64,000 nt of DNA. Source: Liolophura sinensis. Lineage: Eukaryota; Mollusca; Polyplacophora; Chitonida; Chitonidae. The stretch lies in NCBI RefSeq assembly GCF_032854445.1, contig NC_088300.1, forward strand, positions 4,462,001-4,526,000. Direction: 5' to 3'. The number at the start of each line of letters is the position of its first letter. Position 1 is the first letter of the stretch. Shown here piece by piece: positions 37,431 to 50,525 of the stretch. The notes under the pieces were generated by a model. That model worked only from the letters and a program-made list of their open reading frames with translations. It was not told the DNA's origin and ran no database searches. Both the position numbers and the translations under genes were made by a program.

Positions 37431-38180
37431 TTTGCTTAGCTGAAATACATTCATCATAACATGTGGTGTTTCGTTCAGTTAGGATAACAGATGGAACGTT
37501 CCCATCGCCTGGTGATGCCTTCATGTAGGGCTTGAGATGAAATGTTTACAATATCTAATGTTCCGGGAGTTAAAGTTTGATGTAAATGTTCACAATTTCT
37601 CAAAATCTCTTGGGGCTTAGGATGTTCACAGTCTGGTGTTCCGCTCAGATAAAGGTTGAGTTAAAATGTTCATAATATTGTGTTTTCGGTTTAGTTAATT
37701 ATGGTATAACATAAAATATTCCCAATATCGGATGTTTTGTTAGTTAGGGTTTGAGATAGAACCGTCACGATATTCCGTACTCTGTTCAGCTTATTTTGAA
37801 GTGCAATGTTCACAATATCTATAGTTCCATTCATTTAAGATTTGATATTAAATGTCACATTATCTGTTGTCCCGTTTAGTAAGGTTTCGGTCGAAATGTT
37901 CACAATATCGTGTGAACGGGAACATCTAATTTAAGGTTTCAGATTTTCTCAATTTCTCAATATCTAGAGACCATTCAATTTAGGTTTAATGTAGAATTCT
38001 GGCCCTTGTTGGGATGAATTTTTCACTATTTCTCATTATCTGGTGTTTCATTTAGTTTGATGTACAATTTTCATGTGAAATGTTCACAATATCTAATGTT
38101 CCGTTCATTTATAGAGTTGGAGATGGAATGTCCTCTGAATGTGGTGTTCTGCTAAGTTGAAGTTGGAGATAACATGTTGA
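37431..38180. repeat. Decayed flank of the 48-bp array, with shared inverted block
   Basis: Spacing and sequence decay, but ttcacaatatct and gttccgttcag motifs persist. The terminal part 37991-38180 is matched on the opposite strand at 41729-41902. From 38052 to 38180, 124 of 129 positions agree. Confidence 0.85.
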
Positions 38181-38464
38181 ACACAGGGAACACAGATGTT
38201 GAAACACTGTGTAACATGTATTAGAGTTGCTGCATGCGCACGGCGCATAATTTTCTAGAATAATAAGCACACTATTGTAGTAAAAACTCCTTAACTTGAA
38301 AACTCCTTAACCATGACAAGCTACGGACAATTACATTTAACTGATTACGGACTAACTATTAACAGCAGATTTCTCTGGGCATGTTGTTTTCAATGATGCT
38401 ATCGGTAGCAGTAAATCTCGAACCACCTTGTGTCCTAGGCAAAAGAAATTCTCAGCTGTCTAAC

Positions 38465-38595
38465 ACTGAAAGCCTACACGTCCACACGGTTTGCCAACAC
38501 CGCAGGCCTTCACGTCCACACGGTTTGCCAACACTGCAGGCCTACACGTCCACACGGTTTGCCAACACTGCAGGCCTTCACGTTCACAGGGTTTG
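38465..38595. repeat. 34-bp tandem repeat, 3-4 units
   Basis: The segment cacgtccacacggtttgcca recurs at exactly 34-bp spacing (38477, 38511 and on). The + frame over it (38381-38644) is His/Cys-rich only because of the repeat. Confidence 0.92.
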
Positions 38596-40084
38596 CAGAT
38601 CGGAACTGTGCACTTATGATGTCTTTACGAGTGATGTGTGCTGAAACGGCGTAAAGAACATAACCTGTTGACAATTTACTACCCTAGCAATTTTATACAT
38701 CGCAAATTATCTGGATTTAATTAAATTTGCGAAATTAAGGCCACGCAAGCGTGAAATGGTGATTTTAGAGACATCGAATTATATTTAGCAAGAAAACTCC
38801 ACAGATATATAATATTAACTTAATACATGCATGCTAAACAAATGCCCTCCGGTTTCATGTCGGTTTCGGTTTGTTTCAGAGCTTTGCCAATTTTGCTTTG
38901 CCAACTTCTCATTTTCATTTTTTCTTATTATTCCCATCTGATCGATGTTAAACATTAACACCCTGAAGCATACAGTTAGAAGTCTTTTGTTGCAAATTGT
39001 CCTACAATTTGTTTCAATGAGCGTCAGAAGTTGCGTGTTGTTCCTCTTTGATGCGGGCGCTTCTCAACGTGTCTACGCCAATGGAACACTCTCTCGTCAA
39101 GGCAGTATTTACTCTGGTATTTTTGGAACCCTTACCTAAACCCTAACTTGTCAAAACAAACAGAAGGTAGATAATGGAAATATAGGTAAAGGCGACTCTT
39201 ATTTCATGAGAGGCTGATGCGGACAAAGCTTCTCTATCCTCAAACAAACAGCCGATGGGACGTGTAAGACGATTTAGGTTATATGATACAATATGCGCAC
39301 TCTTTTCGTGAGGGGGCTTCTGTCTCCTAGCATTAACAGCTTACGTGTGAAAGAAAAGGCGGAATTCGAAGGTGAGACTGTTGGGCTTTCTGTCTAATCC
39401 CCCAAGTAAATTCAGCCCAGACACAATTGCCAGACCGACTTTAAGGTGAATCCTTAGAGAGTTTCTCTCTTCCAAATAGTCACTTTCTAATCCGCGAATA
39501 GATACACCATTGTATGGCATCGCGGAGCACGAAATTTATGACAGCTCCACAATACAAAAGAAACAAATTTAAAACCACTTATTAAACAAAAGTATGAAGT
39601 TCTGGTCGACTTTCTAGCTCACTCGCCTCAGTAATCTGCAGAAGGTGAAGTGTGAGCGATATCGGGTGAATGGGGCGGACTAAACTTTATACCGTGACTG
39701 ACATCTCCATTGTCAGCAAGAAAACTGCTTATCCCCAACGACTGACAAAAATGGAAAGCATTGAAGAAGAAATGATATTAAAATTTTGTTCTTATTTTTT
39801 ATCACCAAGAACCAATTCTTAACATCACTCCAGTGACAAAAACGAGTTATTAACTGAGAGTAAATAACTGTCAGATATATTTTCTAGGATAGCGGTTTAT
39901 AGAAAAATGAGCATCGAATTTTGCGTCCCTAACCTTTTGAAGATTGAATGAAAGCACAAAAATCGATGTCTTTGCCTTTATGTGAGTGATATATTCGATA
40001 TATTTAGATGTAATGCAGTGCGATACATATAAATACTAAGCCCAAATATCACCGACATTACACATCAATTCCTTAATGAACGGA
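38596..40084. other. Non-coding stretch
   Basis: Spacer between the two inverted-related arrays. No gene supported. Confidence 0.4.
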
Positions 40085-41265
40085 AAACTTAATGATCATA
40101 AGCAATTCACAATCACTGAACATAACACCAGATGTCATATGCTCTGCAAACCAAACCCTCACTGAACGGAAAACCAGATATCATATACTCTACACATCAA
40201 ACCCTTACTGAATGGAACACCAGATATCATACACTCTGCACATCAAACCCTTACTGAATGGAACACTGGATATCATATACTCTGCACACCAAACCCTTAC
40301 TGAATGGAACACCAGATATAATATACTCTGCAGGCCAAGGCCCAAATGAACGGAAGAGTTGATATCATATGCTCTGCACACCAAACCCTTAATGAATGGA
40401 ACACCGGATATCATATACTCTGCAAACCAAACCCTCACTGAACGGAAAACCAGATATCATATACTCTACACATCAAACCCTTACTGAATGGAACACCGGA
40501 TATCATATACTCTGCACATCAAACCCTTACTGAATGGAACACCAGATATAATATACTCTGCACGCCAAAGCCCCAATGAACGGAAGAGTTGATATCATAT
40601 GCTCTGCACTCCAAACCTTTACTGAATGGAACACCGGATATCATATACTCTGCAAACCAAGCCCTCACTGAACGGAAAACCAGATATCATATACTCTACA
40701 CATCAAACCCTTACTGAATGAAACATCAGGTATCATATACTCTGCACACCTAACCCTTACTGAATGGAACACCGGATATCATATACTCTGCACATCAAAC
40801 CCTCAGTGAACGAAACATCAGGTATCATATACTCTACACATCAAACCCTTACTGAATTAAACACCAGATATAATATACTCTGCACGCCAAAGGCCCAATG
40901 AACGGAAGAGTTGATATCATATGCTCTGCACACCAAACCTTTACTGAATGGAACACCGGATATCATATACTCTGCACACCAAACCCTCAATGAATGAAAC
41001 ACCAGATATCATACTCTGCACGCCAAACCCTCAATGAACGGAACACCAGATATCGTATACTCTGCACACCAAACCCTCACCAAAGGGAACGTCAGATATC
41101 ATATACTCTGCACACCAAACGGAATGTCAGATATCATATACTCTGTACACCAAACCCTAAATGAACGGAAAACCAGATATCATATACTCTGCACGTCAAA
41201 CTCTCAATGAACGGAAGACCAGATATCATATACTCTGTTCACCAAACCCTCACTGAATGCAACAT
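40085..41265. repeat. 46-bp minisatellite
   Basis: About 25 units containing agatatcatatactctgcac, accaaacccttactgaatgg and aacacc. A variant carrying gaacggaagagttgatatc recurs 230 bp (five units) apart and again about 320 bp (seven units) further on, showing block duplication. In reverse complement the unit aligns loosely (roughly 65%) to the 48-bp unit at 33.9-37.4 kb. Confidence 0.94.
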
Positions 41266-41902
41266 CAGAGACTACAGTTCAGACATTAAGATGTCATAGT
41301 TAACATGAAATCCCTAGTGACTAAAACACTTCAAATCTTCAACAGACATCATGGTTATTCAACGTGAAATCCTCAGTGAACCAAACACCACAGGCCATGA
41401 GCACTACGCTTAAAACTTTCACTGAATGGAACTAGAGATCATCAGCACTTTACATAAAACCCACGATGAAAGAGATCACTGTCATTCAGCTTCAAGTCAT
41501 CAATGGATCAGAGATCATGGAACATTTTCATTCAAACTCTAACTAAACGGAAAACACGAACATTCCACCTCAAACTTTACATGAACGCAACAACAGATAT
41601 TGAGAACATATCAAATAAATGGGACTTAACATATTGTGAACATTCCATCTCCACTCTATTACTGAGTGGGATCACATTGTGGGGAACATTTCATCTCAGA
41701 TGCTAGCTGAAGGGTTTACCAGGTAATGTCAACATATTATCTCCAACCTCAACTGAGCAGAACACCACATTAAGAGGACATTCCATCTCCAACTCTATAA
41801 ATGAACGGAACATTAGATATTGTGAACATTTCATATGAAAATTGTACATCAAACTAAATAATGACTAAAAAAATTCATCCCAATACTGAACAGAATTCTA
41901 CA
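41266..41902. repeat. Decayed flank of the 46-bp array, with shared inverted block
   Basis: Degenerate units (aacattccatctccaact, gaacattagatattgtgaac). The block 41729-41902 is the inverted match of 37991-38180. Confidence 0.85.
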
Positions 41903-42368
41903 GTCTGCCGTAAGTCGCAAGTCTGAATCATATTCTGGCGGGAATTTAAATATATTTAAATATATAATTTAAAAAGACACAATCATGAAAACTTTACACA
42001 AAAATATGAAAATATGTTTTTTCTTCATCTCGCCTAAAACAATGGAATAAAGGTATTTCTAATCTTCGGGCCTTTGTTTTGTCGTTATTTAATTTCACTA
42101 GCTATTCTTTGCAGTGATAGTTACGGCAAACTGAACAGGACGAAATTAAGCAGTACTACCTGGCCACGCATGACGGTTATGCACGGCCACTGAGCATTGC
42201 ACATTGTTGCATATAAGGAAAACAGCGTTAATTTGTGACTATAAGGCTACTGTAGAGTAGTAAGATGAGTCTGAAGTCCATCGGGTGTACATAAGTTGAA
42301 TTAGATTGTGTGGTAGAGTGTACTCAATTGTGACGAGGAGGGGACGTCGATTACTCTCTCTCTCTCTC

Positions 42369-42400
<32 letters not shown>

Positions 42401-42984
42401 GGCCGGAGGTCATACAGTAGTTATAGCGCATCGTATAACAGAATTTCACATATGTAGATTTCTTATCGTGCTGAGTGTAGAACACCAAAGACAGATGCGC
42501 CCCACGTGTCCCTGAAGCGTGGCTCGACTTACATAAACTGGGTCAGCGTATACGTTACTCCCAACAATGAAGTCATCTTTGATGTTTAACATTTTTCACA
42601 TACTTCATTCATAATCCAAGAGCCCTTCAGGATGCAGTCAGTTCCGCCCCCATTACCCGTGTTCGAGAAGGTTCTGTGTCCACATCGCATAACTCTAGCT
42701 ACCTGAGCTCACGCCATCGTCACAGGGTTAGTTCATCGGTAACTCCTCTTACCTGAACACTAACCGCAGAATAAAGGGTAGGGCATTCTGTTACAGATTC
42801 TCAACATACATGGCGCGAATATCAAAGAACGCCAGTTAAGAAAAGCGCTGTAAGCAATATTGCAGGATATGGTTGTCTTTATAACTATATACAGATACTA
42901 TAAGTCCACACCTTTCTTCCCATACAGTCCCGATTTTGGGGGGACAGAACATGTGAACTGTCGACACATTTACATTAAAATATA
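41903..42984. other. Non-coding stretch with a TC tract
   Basis: No gene recognised. Confidence 0.4.
42353..42400. repeat. (CT)n microsatellite
   Basis: Pyrimidine dinucleotide run of 48 bp with one G interruption. It yields a LSLSLS peptide in one + frame. Confidence 0.95.
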
Positions 42985-42998
42985 TTTCACCAGTAATT

Positions 42999-43270
42999 TA
43001 TTTATTTATTTATTTATTTGATTGGTGTTTTACGCCGTACTCAAGAATATTTCACTTATACGACGGCGGCCAGCATTATGGTGGGTGGAAACCGGGCAGG
43101 GCCCGGGTGAAACCCACGACCATCCGCAGGTTGCTGGAAAACCTTCCCACTTACGGCCGGAGAGGAAGCCAGCATGAGCTGGACTTGAACTCAGAGCCAC
43201 CGCATTGGTGAGAGGCTTCTGGGTCATTACGCCGCGCTAGCGCGCTAACCGACTGAGCCACGGAGGCCCC
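42999..43270 (-). mobile_element. SINE family A, copy 4 (full length)
   Basis: Minus-strand full copy. It has a TTTA tail at the left, then the conserved body, then a tRNA-like head whose B box complements ggacttgaactc and whose A box complements ccgactgagcca, ending at cacggaggcccc. A perfect 14-bp target duplication tttcaccagtaatt lies at 42985-42998 and 43271-43284. Confidence 0.96.
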
Positions 43271-43378
43271 TTTCACCAGTAATTAACACATTTACTAAAT
43301 TATCATTTTTTCCGAGTCTTATATTTCGCACAATGTTCTTCTTATTTAGAAGCAAGAATAGCTGATTGTAGGCGAGAA

Positions 43379-43393
43379 TATTTATTTATTTAC

Positions 43394-43435
<42 letters not shown>

Positions 43436-43670
43436 GCCGAACTCAAGAATATTTCACCTATATACGACAGCAGTCAGCATAATGTGGGAGGAAATCGAGC
43501 AGAGCTCGGGGAACTCGCGGCTATCCGCAGGTTGGCGACAGACCTTCCCACATACAACAGGAGAGGCAGGCAGCATAAGCTGGACATGAACTCAGAGTGA
43601 CCTCACTGGCGAGAGGCTCCTCGGTCATTGTGCTGCACAAGCACGCTAACCACGATGCCACGAAGACCCT
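43379..43670 (-). mobile_element. SINE family A, copy 5 (older, diverged)
   Basis: Same order as copy 4, with an expanded TTTA tail of about 50 bp and many substitutions across body and head (ggacatgaactc, accacgatgcca). No clear target duplication. It lies 95 bp from copy 4 in the same orientation. Confidence 0.92.
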
Positions 43671-44849
43671 CAAAGAATGTGTGATAGTATTTAAGTTTGA
43701 AATAGTATTGGGAAGGTGTTATGACCGTCTTGGAACCTAGAACTCTGATCTAACATCTTATACATCCTTTATTTCTAAACTTTCATTATTCTGTTTAAAA
43801 TCATTAGTACTAAAATGGCTCATTTTCCCATGGGCATGGAATAGGCCTATACCTCATTTAGACTGACCGTACATGGGTGTGAACTTACAACATGTTACAA
43901 TGCACTCATTGCGACTATAACAGTACTGTGATTTTAATATCTTATTTATTTCTTATGTATGATTGATTCTCCTCTACTCATTATTTTAGTGTAAGTTCAA
44001 TCGTCCTTGCCGATGATCTTCAGAATGCTCTTGGCCGCATTTGAACACGTGTTCATTCACCTGTTTAATTCATTGATGATATTAAATGGGCCCAAAATGA
44101 TGGAAATAAAGCCGTGAAAAGACCAGGTACATTTACACCATGGAGACATCTGCTCGTCTCGCTCCGTACACTCTGGAGTGGGAACACTCAGTAGGATAGC
44201 AGCCCGCTGTCTATATGCAATCATCCAGGACACAAAGATGCTGTGTGATGTGTTCACACTACCTATCAACAACTCTTCACTTAATTACGCAAAATTCTTT
44301 ATTATACCAAAATGCTCTTCGAGTCGTGTTATATTAAATGAATGTGCAAAGGTCGAGTTCTTCCCGCTGTTTTTATTACCAGAACAATAAGTGCGGCCGC
44401 TAGAGGTCGCTCTTGGTTATGTCAATCCCCTGGCGTTGCCAGTGGGCCATTGTTGTTGTCCGTGGCGCCACCACGGGTTCCACGCCCTGACCACCCGTAG
44501 AGGCACATCACTACCATACAAGAAACGCATTTTTAATTACACAGGAAAAGAATAACATTGTACGGAACAAACAGGGCGCATCACTCTGACGGCGTCTTCA
44601 CTCTGAACCTTCAAAGAAAATCGACGTGTGGTAAACTTGTGATTCTCTGACTCCAAACTTGATGTTGTAAGTCGGATGAAAGATCTATAAAGCTTGACTT
44701 CATTGCTATCCAACTTTCCCCAGAAATAATCCACAAGATGAGAGGGATATTCAGGGGTGTGGGGCTAAGTGTCAAAGTCTCGACGGTCCAGGGTTTGTCA
44801 TACAAAATTGGCTGCCTCTGTGGCCCATGGAAAGGTTACAACTCAGAGA
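43671..44849. other. Non-coding stretch
   Basis: No gene supported. A ccctggcgttgccag segment near 44428 resembles ccttggcgttgccagg at 57159 inside an unknown insertion, a possible shared repeat. Confidence 0.4.
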
Positions 44850-45226
44850 ATTCTGCCTAACGTTAAACCTTATAAATAGGGATTCAGCCCTTAAATCTTA
44901 TAGAGAACGTTGCACTCCATGAACTTTATACATAGCGTTACACCGCTTAAATCTTATAGAGAGCGTTACACTACATGAACCTTACAGAGGACGTTACGCT
45001 AAATGAACCTTATAGAGAGCGTTACACCAAATGAACCTCACGGAGAACACTACGTCGCATGAATCTCATGGGGAGCGTTACACCGCAAGAACCTGCAATA
45101 TGCTGCATGAACCCTATATAAAGCGTAACAACATGAACCTTATGGATAATGTTACACCACAAGAATCTTACGTGGAGAGTTACAACATAAACCGTACGGA
45201 GTTACACCGGATGAACCTTATGGAGA
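44850..45226. repeat. Degenerate ~28-30-bp tandem repeat, left block
   Basis: Units contain gagcgttacaccacatgaac and cttatagaga with many changes. The array is interrupted by a SINE at 45227 and resumes after it. Confidence 0.8.
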
Positions 45227-45548
45227 GAGGGTGAGTGAGTGCTTGGGGTTTAACGTCGTACTTAACAATTTTTCGGTTATATGACGACAAAGGAATCCTT
45301 AGAGTGCATGTAATGTGCCTCCTTGTTGCAGGACGGATTTCCACCACTCTTTTATCTAGTGCTGTTTGACTAAAACACCTTACCGAAGGCAAGTAAGGAG
45401 CCCCACCCGAGCCATTATATTGATACGGGTTAACCAGTTGTTGCACTATCCTCTTCATGCTGAACTCCAATAGGAAGTTACAACTTCCTCTTTTAAGGTC
45501 TTAGGTGTGACTCCACCCAGGATTGACCGTGGATCTACCGTTCCCCAA
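45227..45548 (-). mobile_element. SINE family B, copy 2 (head-truncated), inside a minisatellite
   Basis: Has the tail gtgagtgagtg and body ggggtttaacgtcgtactta. The element stops at ggatctaccgttcccc, so the A-box part of the tRNA head is missing. The flanks gaaccttatggaga at 45213-45226 and 45549-45562 are identical. This fits a target duplication, although the surrounding repeat could produce the same match. Confidence 0.88.
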
Positions 45549-46080
45549 GAACCTTATGGAGATAGTTAGACCATAAACCTTACGCATACTGTTACACAAC
45601 ATGAGTCTTATTGATAGTTACACTTCACGGACCTTATGGGGAGCGTACACTTATAGTGTTACCACACTAACACGCCTGCCTTTTGTTACATCAACAAGCG
45701 TACACCTAGCGTTACACCATGAAACACATTGTCACATTAAATCAGGCACTTTTGCAAGGCGCTACAGCATAAATATTAAGTCAAGCGTTATAGCGGAGAA
45801 CCTTTTGCTTAGCGGTACAGCATGAATATTATGTCAAAGGTTACGAAACAGAACTTCTTGCTAAGCGGTACATTGCAAAACATTCATCGATAAGCGTTAC
45901 ATTATGAACCTTATGCCAAGCGGAACAGAAGAGAAACTGAACCTACATCTAACATTACATCACGAACCCTTAAGCACGTGTTACAATACAGAACGTTATG
46001 TCTAGCCTTGCACTGTAATTTAATTGTACACAAAACTATTCCGCATCGTGAACCTTAATTACACCTATACCGTTGCAAAT
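45549..46080. repeat. Degenerate ~28-30-bp tandem repeat, right block
   Basis: Continuation of the 44850 array: agcgttac, agcggtacag and gaaccttatg motifs recur at loose intervals. Confidence 0.7.
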
Positions 46081-47449
46081 CATATGCATTACGCCTTCAA
46101 TGTAATTCACAAATGTAAGGTAATAACGTCGACCATGGCTCCGATGTGGTTGCATCCTTCCGTTTTTCCAGTTCAGAACGCTAAGCATTGAAAGAACTCT
46201 ACGGCCAAGTACAAAATATGCGTGCTCGCATTTCAGCTGGGACTTCATTACCCATTCCACACGTCACGCAAATCGAATAACAGAAGATTTGCTTAAACTA
46301 ATAATATCAATTACGGAGTGCGACAGACCTACATTTTCAAGTAAGTGTTTTAGGTCTGTTGTTAAATTGACATGTAAATGTATGGCGAGGCAGAGGTGTA
46401 ACAGTAGAGTGTAGATAATGTAACCTTGATGCATTCTCAGGCAGACTTATCTCTGATAATATCTGCGATGAGCACCTGGCAACATGTAATCAGACGGGGT
46501 CACAAGTCCACACATCACGGGGGTCTTCAAATCGTTTTGGTTGTTTCACACATCCATATGCTATAACCAACATACGCCAAAGTTTGAGGCTGACTTAGTC
46601 ACCTGTGGCTCTGTCACGATAATAACTGAAGTCTAGGGGACTGGGAGGGGTGCGTTTATAACCTGTAATTACCGTCCATCAGATAGGTAAAAGGGATGAA
46701 AAACAGTCTGCTGTTCTGCGCAGAGAATCGCTTATCAGTTGACACCTGCCAAGTCGGTCCGATGCACCAAGTGTTGGTAATGGCGGCCTACTGACACGGC
46801 CAGCACAGATAGCATCTCGCGTTAAACTTGATAATCCTGATAAGTCACGTCTTAATGAATTAAGGAAATGTAATATTACACGACAGGATGCGGAAAAGGC
46901 TGTATTGGAATTGTAGAGATCTTTTGATACGTAATGCCGCTAAGCTTCCAGTGACATGCTACAGTGACCGGTCCCTCTCGGGACGCGTCTCAGTCAACCT
47001 TGACCTTTACTAGTGAATGGGCCTAGTCGTAGACCTATTCAATGTAAGTTATAACTAGTAGACTAGTAGATATCGTTACTTATTCCCTTCTCAGCACCAG
47101 TGGTATGCATCATGAGCCTCTGTTCGCCGCCATACTACAGTAGTCGCTATATACCACTGGACGTTAACCATTGCAGTTGCTATCCTTAGGTGCAGTGGAA
47201 TTTAACCAGCTGACAAAGAAATCTGCTCACTAAATACGTAGACTTTTTAATCAAGCAATCTTCCATGTGTTAATATATACTTGACAAGCAGCCCTAGGGT
47301 TTTGAACACCCTTGGTTCCGAGCTTTATCAGTTCACTTATGATAACTTTCTACAAATCAGTGGAAGTAAGACACTAAATGAGACAATGATTCTTATTCAT
47401 GTGCAACACAAATGTCAGTTGTCCATACGCTTCATTATGAGTTACACAC
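46081..47449. other. Non-coding stretch
   Basis: No gene supported. Confidence 0.4.
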
Positions 47450-47640
47450 TAATCGTTTCGGCTTATAATGACCTGCACACTAATTGCGACTCCTCATATC
47501 GATATACACACTAATCTAAACTGCTCATGTTGACCTACACACTAATCTTGACTGTTCATATTAACCTACACAATAATCCCGACTGCTCATATTGACATAC
47601 ACAACAATTACTGCTGCTCATGTTGACCTACACACTAATT
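47450..47640. repeat. ~29-bp tandem repeat, left block
   Basis: Units with tgctcatattgacctacaca and ctaatc recur every 28-30 bp up to a SINE at 47641. Confidence 0.85.
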
Positions 47641-47904
47641 TATTTATTTATTTGATTGGTGTTTTACGACGTACTCAAGAATATTTCACTTATACGACGG
47701 CGGCCAGCATTATGGTGGGTGGAAACCGGGCAGAGCCCGGGGGAAACCCACGACCATCCGCAGGTTGCTGGCAGACCTTCCCACTTACGGACGGAGAGGA
47801 AGCCAGCATGAGCTGGACTTGAACTCACAGCGACCGCATTGGTGAGAGGGTCCTGGGTCATTACGCTGCGCTAGCGCGCTAACCGACTGAGCCACGGAGG
47901 CCCC
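47641..47904 (-). mobile_element. SINE family A, copy 6, inside a minisatellite
   Basis: Full-length minus copy with a short TTTA tail, intact body and tRNA-like head ending cacggaggccc. The direct repeat cctacacactaatt at 47627-47640 and 47905-47918 fits a 14-bp target duplication, although the target is itself a repeat unit. Confidence 0.95.
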
Positions 47905-48055
47905 CCTACACACTAATTACTGCTGCTCATATTGACCTACACACTAATTACTGCTGCTCATTATGACCTACATACTAATCCCGACCGTCTATGTTGACCT
48001 ACACTCTAACCTTGATAGCCAATATTGACCTACAAACTAATCCATACTTCTAATG
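47905..48055. repeat. ~29-bp tandem repeat, right block
   Basis: The array resumes after the SINE with tgctcatattgacctacaca units and decays by about 48055. Confidence 0.85.
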
Positions 48056-49254
48056 AAACCTGTAGAATGATTTCGTTTCATCCATTTTGCATGCATAGTT
48101 ATATTTCGGTAGGTAAAAGGCCTTACAGGTTCTAGTTGCTGTAAATGAGGCATAGCGTTTTAAGCAACACTGCATCTGCTGATACTGAACATTTTGGGAA
48201 TTACTAAAGAAGAACTGGACCCGCATTTATCAAGTAAGATGACACTTACGTCATTATTTGATAGTCCGTAAAGGGTCAAATTCAGAAAAGCAAAGAACTG
48301 GAATTATGGTTAGTACATTGTTCTGCAGTAAAGAATCAGTGTACAAATTTTAGACATTCTAGAGCAAAACATTTTAGTTATAGCCGTATTTGAATTTGTG
48401 ACTTAAATCTTAAGATGTTTGATAAATAAGGGCCCTGGGCCACGTTTCACGAAGCTCTCTTAACGTTACGAGCTCGCAGCTACCATACTGGTTGCCGTGG
48501 TAGTTAAGTGTACGTAACTTTAAGAGTGCGTCGTCAAACTGGGCCCAGATTGTTAAAATGCAAGGATTAAAGGTAGACAGTAGCAGCTACCCTTACGTTG
48601 TAAGTTTGTCACAAGTCGTCGTTATTATGTGATCAGCCCATAAACACACTCTCTCGGTCTGAATTACAATGTTCATCAGAGATCCGGTACGCATGACGGA
48701 TGACAAAATAACAGAGTTTAAATGCAACCTGATATTGTTACCACGAGAAAGTGTTGTTGGCCTTTAGCCTTGAGGAGGTTCTAATCTAAGAGTTAAGGAT
48801 CGGCACATCGCTTCACACAAGGCATTGCCATGAGGATGGATTCTCTTTGATCTGTTCCCTTTGTTTATGACTGCTTTGCAGCAAATCTTACATCAGGCTA
48901 ACAGTCTATCATTTATTCTGAGGTAATAAAGGCATTCGTTGTCGAATCTTCTAGACTAATTCAACAATAGGACTCGGATATCGGAACGTCAGTTGTAGTT
49001 TACATACGCCAGCAAACAGGCGTGGAGGAGGACAGACGTCACATCATGTGGCCAGACATTTATAACTATTCAAAGGTCTAAAATAGCGACACTCTGTCAA
49101 CCGTACCATTGTCATTTTGCACTGTCTAATATTTGATGATATCTTATTTCTTTGTAGTTGGATAATACACCTTTACCAGAGGCCAGTAAGCAAACACATT
49201 TTACCTGACCGGTATATGTTCAACGGAGCTGGTTATATAGACTGAAATTTAATT
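48056..49254. other. Non-coding stretch
   Basis: No gene recognised. Confidence 0.4.
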
Positions 49255-50525
49255 AAGCTCGGCCGGGGTTAATGGCAGAGTAATATTCGCCGGGGTTAAT
49301 GGTAAAGTTACATTCAGCCGGGGTTAATGGTAGAGTAATATTCGGCTGGGGTTAATGGTAGAGTAACATTCGGCCAGGGTTAATGGTAGAGTTATATTTG
49401 GCCGGGGTTAATGGTAGAGTTACGTTCGGCCGGAGGACAGGAAGAGTAACATTTGGATGGAGCTAATGAGGCTAGAAACACTAAGGGTAGTGTAACATTC
49501 TGACGACCTGAACATTTGAGTGGATTGGGTGGTAAAGTAACCATTGAGTTGTGTGAGTAGTACTGTGCATAAGGTACAGTAATACATGTATTCGTGCCGA
49601 ATGATTGATAAAGTAACCTTTGTGCAGATCTAGTGGTAAAGTAACCTTCGAGCGGATCGCATGGTAAAGTAACCTTCGTGCAGATCTAGTGGTAAAGTAA
49701 TCTTCGGCCGGACCGTGTGGTAAAGTAATTATCGGGCAGATCTTGTGGTAAAGTAACCTTCAATTGGTTCGGGTGTTAACCTAACCTCCGGGTGGATCGC
49801 TTGGTAAAGTAATCTTCAGGCGAGATGGGTTGTAGAGTAATCAGGCTGATCGGATGGGTGGTAAAGCAATCCTCGGGTGGTGTAAATGATACAGCAACAT
49901 GCAGGAGGTTACAGGAGCATGTGGAATATTCAGGCAAAGTAAATGCATGGTACATTAACATTCGAATAGGGCAAATACATCGAACAGGACTTGCATTCGC
50001 GAGAGGTGCATGACGCAATAGTATTTGCGAGAGGCGGTAGGCGCACTAGCAATGGCATTCGACATTGTCTGATGGCGAATGGCGTAACAGCATATGCGAG
50101 AGGCACGTGGTGCAATATAGCATTCACGAGAGGCGCGAGGCACAATCGCAATCGCAAGAGGAAGGTGGTGCAAAAGTATTCGCCAAAGGCAGGTAGCGCC
50201 ATCACGGAAGGCAGATTGAGCAATATCATTCGCGAGGGGCGAGTGGAACAATAGCATTCATGAGAGACCTATGGTGTAATAGTATTTGCGAAAGGAAGAT
50301 GCTGAATTAGTATTCGTATGAGACGGATGGAGTAATACCATTCGCGAGAGGCGGGTGACGCAATGGCATCCGTGAGAGGCGAGTGGCGCAATACCATTTG
50401 CGAAAGGCGGGTGGCACGATACCATTCGCGAAAAGCGGGCGGTGCAATAGCATTCGCGAAAAGCGGGCGGTGCAATAGCATTCGAGAAAAGCGGGCGGTG
50501 CAATAGCATTCGCTAGAGGCGGATG
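49255..50525. repeat. 28-bp minisatellite with three subfamilies
   Basis: All parts share a 28-bp period. 49255-49445 uses ggccggggttaatggtagag; 49540-49900 uses gtggtaaagtaaccttcg with a variable agatcta part; 49985-50525 uses aatagcattcgcgaaaagcg. A ttcg core and a ggt(a/g) segment are common to all three, so they look like successive drifted derivatives of one unit. Overlapping minus frames (49930-50257, 50258-50509) and + frames are repeat translations. Confidence 0.9.

Noticed and set aside
49930-50509. Overlapping minus frames of 70-100 codons
   Set aside because: They are translations of the 28-bp repeat.
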